This document shows, in pieces, positions 9,831 to 21,012 of a DNA stretch of 64,000 nucleotides. A program made the translations under genes and the position numbers. The stretch comes from Gautieria morchelliformis (Eukaryota > Basidiomycota > Agaricomycetes > Gomphales > Gomphaceae). Where the stretch lies: the NCBI GenBank assembly GCA_015179125.1, contig WHVA01000283.1:81607-145606 (forward strand). Reading direction: 5' to 3'. Positions within the stretch are counted from its first letter, which is position 1. The number at the start of each line of letters is the position of its first letter. Under the pieces are notes generated by a model that did no database searches, had not been told where the DNA came from, and was given only the letters and a program-made list of their open reading frames with translations.

Positions 9831-12800
9831 ATGGCGTACTCTCATTCTGAAGGACGCTATCCTCAGCAAAGGCACTACTCCCAGAGTGAGCCTATAAACC
9901 AGGGCTACCATATGGAGCAGATAGAGGAATACGACGATAGAAATCATTTTGTCCCTGACGGTATGTTGCCAGCAATCCCGGGCTTCTTCAACACAAGTCA
10001 TCAACTGGGCGCATCGGCTTATTGCTCACAGTAATTCATACAGCAAATAAATACATTAATAAACAAGCGTACGATCGTGATTATCTTGACGACAACGACG
10101 ACATCGGACAATTCGAGACGGACCCGGCGGAAATACTGGGATCAAGCTATGGACATTCACCACAATATCAGTACCACGACAATCGATCCTACACCCATTC
10201 ATATCCTTCCACGGCCCACTCACAGCGTTTAAATGCTAATGTACCTCCTGCCGGTGCGCATATATTCAGTTTAAATTTTATCCCTGTGACTAACATCCAC
10301 GGGCTCATCTATGCCAGCCTTCGGACCCCCGCAGCTTCCTTCAAATACATCCCCCCTTGTTTCTCCATCCCCCGCACCTCGAGGACGAGGCGCCAATCCC
10401 CGTAACTCGCATGGCATCCAACTCAAGCCGGTCTCAGTGCTTCGTGAGTCCTTGTGAAACTCCAGAAATATGTGCATTAGATTTCATTATGACTTTAATT
10501 AGCAGACATCTATCGCAGCTTCTTCAAGTTTGGGGTTTTCAACGCCATACAATCGCAGTGCTATGACATTGTATAGTTCCTTAACCCTGAGATATGTCTG
10601 ATTCGAGACTCATCGAGTTTTTTTAGATGATGAATACTCCAGGAAACACGGTAGGATACGACCTGTGCACTCGCTTTGCTTTTAGTCTCAATACAGCGAC
10701 TCTAGGTCATCAGCGGTAGGTCTCGCACATCATATCGCTAGGTGTGATGCTTACCGTTTTCAGCGCCAACGGGCAGCGGCAAAACTGTACTCTTTGAGCT
10801 GGCTTTGATCCGCATGCTCATGGGCCGAAACAGCCATGACATTAAATGTGTTTATATGGCTCCAACAAAGGTATGGATAAAGAGCCCAATGAACATGGCT
10901 GTTTTTGAGTCTATTATTTGGTGTGCTATCCAAAGGCTCTCTGCTCAGAACGCTATAGAGATTGGTCGGCGAAACTTGACCCTATTGGGATCAAATGTTT
11001 GGCTGTTCATTCACTTTCTCTTCTTCTGTTATTCTGAGCTATTGCAGGCTGTGAGCTTACAGGTGACACCGTTGGATATGGTCGGGACGCATTACGGGAT
11101 GCTAAAACGTCCACTGTCCTGTGAGTCCCGTAAAATGCTCGTCGTATGGTGCACCACGACCAAGCGGGCACGATTTATATTGATGAGATTTGGATAGTAT
11201 CACGACTGTGAGAAACCCCACGATTCCCAGAACGTTTGGGGCTCATGTTTTTTTTCTAGCCGGAGAAGTTTGATTCCCTCAGTCGAAATTGGTCTGTTGA
11301 ATAAATTTGCAAGGTACCGGATGTTCTCATCTCATAGATATACCAGGCGAGACCACGGCGACATTCTTTCTCGCACACAACTTTTTTTGATAGATGAAGT
11401 GCGTTTCTCGATCATGTTATGGTCGAAACATTACTTTAATACCATCTATAGGTGCACATTCTAAATGAAACCCGCGGATCCACACTCGAAGTCGTGGCAA
11501 GCAGAATGAAAACTCGAGGCACGTCTGTACGCTTTGTTCTTGTCTCTGCGACTGTTCCCAACATAGACGACATTGCCGCATGGATTGGAAATGGCACTTC
11601 CGGAGGGCCTGCAACAGTCTTCGAGGTATGCTCAGATATATTGGCTAATGCTTTCTTTCGCCAAATTTATTCCAACCTCCTCTTTTAGTTTGGGGAAGAA
11701 TTTAGGCCTTGCAGACTAACCCGAGTCGTTTACGGTTATCCACGAAAAAATCAAAATGACTTCTGCTTCAGCCGAACGCTTGACTATAAGCTCCTTCCGC
11801 TATTGCAACAGCATGCTGAGAACAAACCTGTTCTCATATTCTGCGCGACTCGTAAAGGTATGAGAACATTTTCTGCCCTAAGCATGCTAATCAAACATTC
11901 GGAACATTTGAAATATCAGGAGTGGTGGGTACAGCGGAAGTTTTGATGAAAGAATATCAGAAACTGGCGGAAGGGAAACAAACGGTCCCTTGGACGAGAC
12001 CCAGGAAGTCAGTCTCCATTCTACAGTCTTCCTGTTTGAAATCTCGAGACGGCTTTCATTCTTAGAATAGAGGCGGTCTTTCATGACAGCCAATTGCAAG
12101 GTAAACTGGGGCAACGCTCACAAAGCCCAACTCGCATATTGATTGATATCTTAGTGCTCGCTACTGTTGGTCTTGGCGTGCATCACGCAGGACTCACTAT
12201 GGATGATCGCCGTGTGACCGAAGAACTTTTCATCAAAAAAGTCATTCGTGTAGTAGTCGCAACCTCGGTAAGCCTTTTCCTTTCACTTCTCGTAAATGAT
12301 CGATCCAACATTGGGCGCTATGGAGACCTTGGCGGTGGGGGTGAACTTGCGTGAGTCGGTGACATTTATACGTGGATGGTTGCTCTGATGTGGATGTCTA
12401 GCGGCACATACCGTGGTAATCAAGGGTGTGACAATGTGGCAAAATGGAGGGTGGCAAGAGTATTCCGACCTGGATTTTATACAAATGATTGGAAGGGCGG
12501 TATGTATATTCCTTGTTTGCTCGAAGATACCGTTGATTTTGCATCATAAGGGTCGTCCTCAGTTTGGTGGGCGATGAGGCCTTACTACCACGCTCTACTC
12601 ATTTTCTGACATAATATCATAAGACAAGGAAGGTATCGCAGTCATTCTCTGCGATACCGAACAGGAGCGCAAGTATAAGGCGCTAGTATCAGGCACAACC
12701 CTCCTCGAGAGTTCTCTGCATGTTAATCTCCCGGAGCATTTAAACTCGGAAATCGGTCTAGGGACCATTACAGACCTTAATACAGCCCAAGGTGACTTGT

Positions 12801-15800
12801 TCCCGTGTTATCAGGCAATATTAAACCTCAAGTTTGGCCTAGAGTGGCTACGTAATTCGTTCCTGTTTCAGCGGATTCAGAAGAACCCCGGCCATTATGC
12901 TCTGGACAAGACTTCTGACCAAACATGGCAAGCTCGGCTGGACGCTCTCGTAGAATCATCGATCTGTGATCTTCAAAAGAACGACCTCGTGACCGGTAAC
13001 GAGGGGGGCGATCATTTCACGTCCACAGAATACGGCGACATAATGAGCAAAGTGAGACTGTTATTCTGGACGTACACGTCGCCGCTCACGCTGTCTTGAA
13101 CAGTTCTATATTCGCCTTTCAACGGTCCGTAGCGTCATTTGTGCAGATGGAAGTTGTTTATCATTCCTGTCAATAATGCAGATGAAATCGATCCTCAAGC
13201 TATCCAATAAATCTACCATCCGGGATCTTGTGAGCTCAGCTCCTTGATTTTGTCCGATGCTTGTTCTCACGCATTGTTTGATGCAGCTCGAATTGATCTC
13301 ATCTGCTGAAGAGTCAGCTCATATACTTCTCATTCCAATTCAATTTGATTCTTTTTCTTTATAGAATGAGTGATGTACGCCTTCGCGCAGGAGAGAAACA
13401 GGTAAGGTGTACAATTACACAAGAAGCTTTCTTTCTCAGCTAGTTTATGGAAGGTTTATAAGAAAATGTCGGACCACAACGACATCCGGTACCGGGTCAA
13501 GGTAGAAAAGGCCGCCGACAAGGTTTTCATAATTATGCAGGTGGAACCTCCGGCATCTTGTCCTACGGTGACATTCTTACCTCGGATCATAGGCAATGCT
13601 GGGTGGGATCTCTCTCAACTCGCCAGAGTACAAGACGGCGGACAGTCAACCATACCTAGACGCATTAGCGATTTTCAAACATGCAGCTCGCATTGCTCGA
13701 AGCAAGTTCCACAACCCCTTTCATGTCACGACGAGAGGACTAACCATATACTGATAGCAATTGCAGAAGTCGCAATTGTCAAAAAATCAGGCGCAGTTCT
13801 CAAGTATGGCATGGAACTGTAAGTTCAGTCAAGTATAAGGAATTCCCACTCAATATGGCCATAATCAGTCTTCGAAGCCTAACGGCCAAGGCCTGGGAGG
13901 ACAGACCAATAGTTCTGAGGCAGATCGAGCAGATAGGCGAGAAAAGCATCAAGGTGATATCCTCACCTCCATCCTGATGTGCTTCATTGACACGGTATGG
14001 CAGGTATTGGCTCAGAACGGCATTGCGACCCTTGGGGCCCTTCGAGAAACGAAACCTGCACGTATTGAATTGGTAAGCAAGTGATGCTTGGTCCTTGTGG
14101 CTTGTCGGGAATGGGAGGTTTTCCAGCTTCTCAACCGACGTGCGCCATTTGGTGATGCAGTCGTGGCTGCTGCGCGTCGACTACCGCAATATAGCCTCAA
14201 GGTCACCGAAGTCTCTACCACTACGTTCGGAGGGGATAAACCTGTTGCCATCGAGTTGAGCATTGAATGTGGCCTTATTGGTGCTCCGGAGGCAAAGTCT
14301 ACTAAAGGCAAGGAGCGTAAACAAGCCTCTCTGGGAATGACAGCTATTTTGACCCTGACATCCGACAACAACCTTGTGGATTTTCGCCGTATTTCGCACG
14401 TCACTACCTTCGCTCGCTGGGAATCCCGCTTATGCCAATATCTGTAGCACAAGGTCACTACAGGAAACCAAGTCCTTCTTGGTCACGGTTAATCTGACAA
14501 AGCCAAGCCAATCTGTTTCAACGCGCATAAGTGCCGTGCGTATCCCTGCCGCCGCATAAAAAAAAACATAAGCTTAGCTCAACTCACGGTGCAGGATAAC
14601 TATGCTGGACTAACCGTGACAGAGACCTATCGACCTTCCGTCTCCCCTCAGGATTACCCTACGCTAGACACAAGGCCTGCAACCTACGATGTCGTAAGAG
14701 TAATACCCTGTTCTGTAAATTATTTGTCAACGTAAAACGTGATTAGGATGCCGTTCTGGCTGGCCTCGAAAATGATCCAACGTTTTGGGATGTCTTGGAA
14801 GATGATGCATCTATGGACGAGGCGACAAGTAAGTACCAGGAGACCCGACTGCATGCTTATCGCTCGCTTCTGATGTCACAGAGGCCACGGTTGATACTAT
14901 CCAAATGGCTACCGACACCACCCTGAAGCCTAAGGTGACAGCAAAGATTCCAAGCAGTTTGAACAAGCGGTCTAAAGCTGAAGTATCTTCGGAATACCTC
15001 AAGCTACCCAATGGCAAATATGCGTCAGATTGATCGATCTTATGCGTCCAGTCTTCAAGTGCTAACGCCTACCAACATATTAGGTGTAATCACACCTGCA
15101 AGAGGAAGAATCAATGTCGACATCTTTGGTACTCCTCTACGTCACTATCTCTAACATCGCGCTAAGGTAAATAATGATGTAGTTGCCGTGATGGTCTTCC
15201 GAATCCTCCAAAGAAACCTGCCTTTGTTACGCCATCGGAGCAGTCGAATACTTCAAAAAAGCCTCCTGCATCGATGTCTGATGGTGGTCTCAGGCACCTC
15301 GAAGCGCTTCATCACAAATCTGGAGGACTAGAGCTGCCTCATGGTCGCCGTCTTAAGCTTGACTCTGGCCGCTCAGCTGCATCTACACAGCCCAAGAAGC
15401 TAGCTGGAAACACGCGAGGAAATTTCAAAGCTCCACTTAACAATGAGAACATGGATAATGAAGGGGACGACCTCCCAGATCCCCATGAAATTCTTCAATC
15501 AGTTTCGAAGACGCGTCCAAGACAAGTGATCGACTGCTTGTCTGATTCGGATACATCTATGGCTTCTGGTTTTTCCAACAAGAAAGAACCCCTGAATTCA
15601 ATCCTAGGTAGGTTGGAACCTGAGCAGTCTCCCATTGGTAAGCAGGTGCTGTCGACGAGCCCTGTGAAATCAACCCGGCGATCGAGAGCGGCGGCCTTCC
15701 CTGGCCCTGGTTCACCATCCCCAGCAGCTAAACGCCAACGATTCTCCACGTCTCAGTCAAAACCTGGAGTTACCAAGGTCTTTGCTGCGGAACGCGATCC

Positions 15801-16248
15801 AACAACCTCTCACGAACAAGGCTTTGACGCAACAGTAACTACAGAAGCTATAGCTCAACAAGTCAAGCTTCCTCTTTTTCTTGAAGACACCCCCAGCAGC
15901 GACAGATCAGACGCTTATAGAGGGGGATACGAATATGACGAGAATTTCACATCGTACCTCGATGCATTCGATGTGCAGCCCTCAACGACGATGTCTACGT
16001 CTTCTCTCGAAGGGAGAAGGGAGGCACCCGGAAAACGCTTTGACTCTCCCAACATTAATAACTTAGAAGGATCTTCATCACTGCGCTTCATGGACGAGGA
16101 TACAATACCGGTGCCGGATAACGTTCAGATTGGCGGAGAAGTCGAGTCGAGCGTGGAGCAAGATGAATATGGCAAGGCAGTCGAGGAATTCTGGGAATGG
16201 CTCTACAGTGGGGCGGTCGAGATAACGGGACGGCAACCAGACGCGTAA
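9831..16248 (+). CDS. MER3: Meiotic ATP-dependent DNA helicase MER3/HFM1 (Ski2-like, Sec63 domain)
   Basis: MER3/HFM1 unwinds recombination intermediates and promotes crossover formation in meiotic prophase. The gene has many short introns. Exon 1 (9831-9960) and exon 2 (from 10044) encode a disordered N-terminus. PVSVL, then YRSFFKFGVFNAIQSQCYD, open the core. The helicase motifs follow in order: Walker A APTGSGKTVLFELAL (about 10764-10810), CELTGDT (about 11050), TTPEKFDSLSRNW, DEVH across an intron at 11399-11451, SATVPN, FCATRKG (about 11838), GLGVHHAGL (about 12165) and GRAGRPQFD split by two introns (12500-12640). A winged-helix/Sec63 region follows. Near the end a zinc-knuckle-like CNHTCKRKNQCRHLCC precedes a 320-residue Ser/Pro-rich tail ending at 16248. 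Every junction I tested kept the frame. Confidence 0.92.
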
Positions 16249-16307
16249 CCACGCATGCCTCCGATGCCTGTCTGTAGCGAACATAATTGAACACTAAAAT
16301 TTGTAAT

Positions 16308-17779
16308 TCATGACAGATGTATATTTTGTGTTTGTTGTGCATCATCCTGTTCTGCCTCTGGGTACACTGATAAGGCTGCCTCGAACCTCGAGTCCCACGC
16401 AACAGGCGTCGCAGGACTAATGATTTCCCATCCGGAGAGGTCACCCTTCCACCGCAACTCTTTCGTCATCCTCTCTGTTCGCAGCTCAACCTCGGTGGGG
16501 GGCGGGTAGTTTCTCTCGTCCTTTGTGGGCTCACGTTCACCACGGGCAAGCTGACGTGCTGTAATGATCTTTGGCTGCAGGGCCTCATAATATGTCTTTC
16601 GTGATTTCTCGATATCCGATGGAAGGGATGTTGACCTATAGAACGACTCCACCTGGTGATCAAAGGACAGGTCAGAAGAAGCCAAGGTTTCGACGTGCTC
16701 ATCATATGAGGAAGGTCCTCGAATGGGCCTAGGGGAGCTAGTAATGAGACGGTAGGCTGCATCGGCGCCCTCGCGTACTTTATGCCGTTGATTGAAAAAG
16801 TCCCAAATCATTCGTGGAACAAGCGAGAAGCCCACGAGGTTTGTGAAGGGGACGAGAAGAATGGGTGGATACGTAGGAATTGTAGAAGGTGGGATGTCTA
16901 TTTGGGGATTCACAGTCGTAGGGCCTGATGCAGAGGCAGAGGTTTTGGGAGGTGCCTTGAGCTGAGGAGGGAAATAAAATGGGGAGCGTTGGATAGTTTG
17001 GGGAAGTGGGTCAGGGTCCGCTGAGCCTTGGTCCAGCCCTGAGTTCGCGTCTACGGTATCCACTTCATCGAAGACACCGTCAAACTCCAACTCTCGTGAT
17101 AGCAGTTCTTCTTTGTCAACTTTATACGGAGGCTCACTCCAACCTCGCTTTAAGCCATGCATAAATTCCTTGAAGGTGTGACGTCCGACAATGATGATGC
17201 CGCCTTCGAGTTCGCGTTTTCTTCGTTCAGCTGGCTGCTGACCAGGTAACGGAATGACAGTTGTCGGGCGTGGAGGGTCAAGGCCCAGCTCGATCCGCCT
17301 TCGTGACTTGATTTCATCGGCGACGATGTCAGCCAGGCTACCATGGCGCTTGCCATTTATCATGTCATAATCAACGGCAGCGGCGACCAGAATGGGCTAT
17401 GGGGTCTCACTAGTCAGCCAAGAGTGGAAAGAAGAGCGGTCATTGGGTGACGGACCTTGACATACTTGCGAAAGAACTTCATGCTTCTGTCGGCATCCTC
17501 GTCTCCAGGGTACTTGGATCCGTAAACAGTGACCTTTCTAGGGAAACCCAGAGATGAGAGTGGATGCTCTGAGAGATGCTGGACCTTGTCAACATAGTGG
17601 TCACGAATTTGCTTGCATTTTCTGCGATCGTACGCATACAAGGCGGTAACAGCAGCAGTCGTGGAGAGGAAGATGAGCCAGTTGCGGGAAGGGAGCTTTG
17701 GACGCTTCCTGAGCCATGATGGGGGAATGCCTGTGTACTGCAGAAAGGAGGGTGAGCTGCCCTCGGGTGGTGTGCTCAT
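16308..17779 (-). CDS. TIM54: Tim54, mitochondrial inner-membrane translocase subunit (TIM22 complex)
   Basis: Tim54 is a subunit of the TIM22 carrier translocase, anchored in the inner membrane with a large intermembrane-space domain. Exon 1 (17779-17456) begins MSTPPEGSSPSFLQYTGIPP and includes a single membrane segment at about residues 34-50 (WLIFLSTTAAVTALYAY). It then runs SLGFPRKVTVYGSKYPGDE, ending RKYVK. A 59-bp intron leads to exon 2 (17396-16308), which continues PILVAAAVDYDMINGKRHGSLAD, the Tim54 signature. Later marks are GGIIIVGRHTFKEFMHGLKRGW and LVPFTNLVGFSLVPRMIWDFF. Total 470 residues, usual for basidiomycete Tim54. Its 3' end lies 59 bp from the MER3 stop (convergent), and its start is 71 bp from the divergent HYPK-like gene. 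Confidence 0.92.
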
Positions 17780-17850
17780 CTAAGATTTTCAGACTGTAGC
17801 GCCGGTTGGTTGCAAGCAACTCCGCTACTGTAGCCCGTGCGTGGCAAGCT

Positions 17851-18243
17851 ATGGCAAACGTAACTCGGCCGAATGGTCGACCAGAACCAGAAGTTATAAT
17901 GAATGTGAGCCTTTCGCTTTACTATCAGAACCATCCTCAATACCACCGCAGTTTGGCGACGGGTTTGCGTACTCGAAACAGCGGATGGATGATGCGTTCA
18001 GGAACTCTGGTATCTTCGACAAACCTCCACCAAAACCAGCGAAAGAAGTCCACCCTGTCAAGAAAGATGATGTCGATCTTATTGTGAGCATTTGGAATGC
18101 GATACTTTCCTGTGGCCTGAGTCTGTCTCTCACGGACACAGGTGAACGAACTCGAAATACCGCGACAGCAAGCCGAAAGAGCACTCGTTGCAGCCAAAGG
18201 GGACACGTTGAAAGCTCTTCAAGCTTTAGTGTCTGCTGAATAG
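17851..18243 (+). CDS. Small UBA-domain protein, HYPK-like (NatA-associated chaperone family)
   Basis: A three-exon gene of about 95 residues. Exon 1 starts MANVTRPNGRPEPEVIMN. A 46-bp intron (GTGAGC..CCGCAG) leads to FGDGFAYSKQRMDDAF and KPAKEVHPVKKDDVDLI. A second intron leads to VNELEIPRQQAERALVAAKG and DTLKALQALVSAE. The last 37 residues look like the NAC-alpha/HYPK type of UBA fold (VNELEI...A...L....GD...AL..L). In animals and fungi HYPK binds the N-terminal acetyltransferase NatA and ribosomes. The family call rests on this short domain and on the overall size, so a different UBA microprotein cannot be excluded. It shares a 71-bp promoter gap with TIM54. Confidence 0.65.
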
Positions 18244-18445
18244 AATGGGGTATGCTTACCGCACATTCGGGCATTCTGGCATAAGAGGCCTAGAAAAGAC
18301 CAAGATAAATGGGGTTGATTGATTGACCACAGTCGGGTCAAGGTTAACATAAGATTTACACAGCAGTGGATATAATGGGAAGTAGCGGGGACAGTATACA
18401 ACGTCAACGAAAAGCTGGCCAACATATACACGGGAACACACTGTT

Positions 18446-18941
18446 CTACTTCCTCTTTGTCTTTCCCATACCGTTTACATTGGGAGGTGGTGCGAAGTTC
18501 TTCGCTCGGCGAAACAGGAGGACGTGGGGTTCTGGAGCTGTGGCGGGTAAGAGACGCATTCAGTCGGCAAGGAATACGCAGCCACGTAGCAATAAGAGCT
18601 CACCATGTACTTCGTAGTGTTCCCAGCCTAGACTTTGGGTAATTCCGATACCACGCCATTCATCCTCTCTGAGTAACCGCAGCAGCTCTGGACGCTGGGG
18701 GTCTTCAAAGAAAGATTTTGGAATCATCCTGAGCAGTGGCTTTGGCAGCATAACGTGTCGATATTCGTACACGTCGTCTGAGTACCGGTCCGAGTATTGT
18801 ATTCTGACGTGAGGGGCAGTTTTAGTAGCTTCAACATGGATGCGCTATACTGACTGACTTATCAATGCACTCTTCCCATGTGAGAGCCTTAGGCTTTGTC
18901 TGCTTGGGCTTGACTTGGTTCGCATCAGTCGCGTTGGGCAT
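18446..18941 (-). CDS. CKS1: Cyclin-dependent kinase regulatory subunit CKS1/suc1
   Basis: CKS proteins bind CDK1 and read phosphothreonines on multisite CDK substrates. Three exons: 18941-18859, 18803-18604 and 18537-18446 (introns of 55 and 66 bp), total 124 residues. Exon 1 is a basic, polar N-terminus ending LTWEECIDK. Exon 2 gives [20 protein letters not shown] and [21 protein letters not shown], which contains the phosphate-binding pocket and the conserved W and H. Exon 3 gives [11 protein letters not shown], the last beta strand, then a short tail ending MGKTKRK. All CKS motifs are present and the frame is intact. CDC4, a partner in CDK-dependent degradation, lies 16 kb away, probably by chance. 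Confidence 0.96.
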
Positions 18942-19608
18942 GTTAGATACGTATGACTATCGACTGGCGACAGTGGTGTAGTTCAGAAAGTGGCAGACGG
19001 CAACTTTCGGTTGCGCGCTAGGTCACACGATGTCACAGATAAGTTGTTTATTGTTTTCAGAACTACAAATTACATAATCTAACGATCACGACCTGGAAAG
19101 CAAAAATGAGCTTCACGATACTTTGAGCGCAGATTCCAGACATGAACAGAGCCTTGTACGAGCCTCAGACTCGCCTTAAAATTCCCCAACCACACCCAAC
19201 CAGACAAGCCAACACTGAGGGTGGCTAGAACAGCTTCTGCAAGAGAAGTGGGGTGTGTGGCGGTTTACCAGATGGATCATCCCCGGCTCGAAGAAAGGGA
19301 AAAGAAAAACAAAGAGAGCCACTAAATACTCACGTCACAAGCCGTGTAAGGCAGGATTGGATGTAGATTGGCACCAGGTGATCCTGCGTCATGGCCCCTC
19401 GACCAGAGGGAAGAGCATCAGCAAAGACTGTTTTATGTGCAAACAGGATTGTTCTCCGACAGTTGTCTGGACCGCAAGACAATGATTTCTGCGCTTGACA
19501 GCGAACAGGTCGTCTCGCGGTAATTGGCCGTCGTGGTTTATCAGAAGAAAACTTCCCGCATCAAATCTGATTATATAACTTATCGGAGTTTGAAAATGCC
19601 CTTTGGGC
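18942..19608. other. Divergent promoter region CKS1 / MRP51
   Basis: 667 bp between the starts of CKS1 (minus) and MRP51 (plus). No further gene is supportable. An ATG at 19595, out of frame with the MRP51 start, precedes it by 14 bp and opens a frame that overlaps the gene. Confidence 0.45.
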
Positions 19609-20970
19609 ATGTCAGTCACCCCTCCTTCGCCGTTTGCTGCACTCCTGCGACGCTCCAAGTTTGCGTCATACGATCCATATATTGGCCAAGTATATACCAC
19701 TCACGGTGGCCATGCGCATCGCGGCAACTGGGGTCTCAAGCGACCCCTACCCAATCGACGGCGCGTTGGATTCATTACCGTCCGAAGTGTAGACTCTCCC
19801 GAGCAACAGACAGAGTGGAACAGCGCAGAATCCTCTGCACGGTGGATGAGACGCTGGGAGCAACTTGGCAAGAAACTTGACATCGAGGAAATGGGGAATT
19901 GGCGCATTCGTTCATTCACGTGGTCAATCGATAGCGAATTCGACAGGGCGGGCAAGGTCGGTATAGAGCCTGGCCGCGAAAGAGTGCGGGAGCATAAAAT
20001 ACTAAACCCAAACACTCTCATACCGGATCCGGAGGCCATGTCGCCTAAACAGTTCCAAAAGTATATCGAACGTCTACGCAAAATCAGGCCAGAGTTCAAA
20101 GAGTATTTGGCAGGACGATATCTCCAACAGCAGAAACAACAGCCAAACACAAAGGATAAGGGTTCTCAGAAATTGAACTCGGAGGTGAAGCAGTCAGGTA
20201 TTCTCAAACTGTCTGGCTCGGGAGAAATCGACATGTATGCGTCCGGACAGCACGCGGCCAGTATGCACGTCGACGATTTCTTAATGCGTCGGGCGGACAG
20301 GGAGTTTCGGTCCCCAGGTTCAAAACGAATCGAACGAAGACCCCATAATCTCGCTGGCCTCGAATACACTTTCATGTCTACTATGCAATCACAGTATCTG
20401 CACAAACCGGCTCCAGGTCGTGACGTCGCCCAGAGTCGTGCGGAACGATACGATCACGCAAGACGAGAGCAGAAAACTGACATCATCGCTGTTGGTGGCA
20501 TGCTTGGCGAACTGAGAGACACTGGTGGGCAAACTATAATGCCGACCGATTTCGGTACCCTGGAGGAGCCGCGCAGAAATCGTGAGCAAGGGAGGGGCAC
20601 TTTTGTAATCAAGACGGCAGACCTTTACCGTGTACCATCGACGGTCGGGCATGCGCCGCAAAAGGCATCTGACACCAAATTCTCTTCGATCCAGTTCAGC
20701 ACGCCTGAACTAGTCAAAAGCAATAGTTCGAACCCTCATCCCTTAGGCTCGGTGGAGTACGTGGGCTGGACAGACACAAACCAAGCTATTGGTGGCGCCG
20801 CATTCATTCCAGGCCATTATGTCAAGGCCGTTAAGGATGCTAGAAAATACCGTGACCACACCCAGGCAAAAGTAAACGAGGGAACTGGAGGCGGGAACGA
20901 ACTGCTGGGAACCTTAAGCGGCATTCTCCTTAAGAAGATAGGAGCGAGGGACGCATCATTAGAAAAATAA
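19609..20970 (+). CDS. MRP51: Mitochondrial small-subunit ribosomal protein MRP51 (bS1m) family
   Basis: A single exon of 453 residues. The N-terminus MSVTPPSPFAALLRRSKFAS, followed by YDPYIGQVYTTHGGHAHRGN and WGLKRPLPNRRRVGFITV, then SVDSPEQQTEWNSAE, is the conserved block of fungal MRP51, a 37S mitoribosome protein needed for translation of mitochondrial mRNAs. The rest is polar with QQQKQQ and few recognisable motifs until HPLGSVEYVGWTDTNQAIGG and AAFIPGHYVKAVKDARKY near the C-terminus. I chose the ATG at 19609. An ATG at 19595 is in another frame and may lower initiation. The stop lies 42 bp from the convergent stop of the next gene. Confidence 0.75.
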   Translation: MSVTPPSPFAALLRRSKFASYDPYIGQVYTTHGGHAHRGNWGLKRPLPNRRRVGFITVRSVDSPEQQTEWNSAESSARWMRRWEQLGKKLDIEEMGNWRIRSFTWSIDSEFDRAGKVGIEPGRERVREHKILNPNTLIPDPEAMSPKQFQKYIERLRKIRPEFKEYLAGRYLQQQKQQPNTKDKGSQKLNSEVKQSGILKLSGSGEIDMYASGQHAASMHVDDFLMRRADREFRSPGSKRIERRPHNLAGLEYTFMSTMQSQYLHKPAPGRDVAQSRAERYDHARREQKTDIIAVGGMLGELRDTGGQTIMPTDFGTLEEPRRNREQGRGTFVIKTADLYRVPSTVGHAPQKASDTKFSSIQFSTPELVKSNSSNPHPLGSVEYVGWTDTNQAIGGAAFIPGHYVKAVKDARKYRDHTQAKVNEGTGGGNELLGTLSGILLKKIGARDASLEK

Positions 20971-21012
20971 GAAAACCATGACTAATACAGTAGATGTGAC
21001 AACAGTGCAGTT

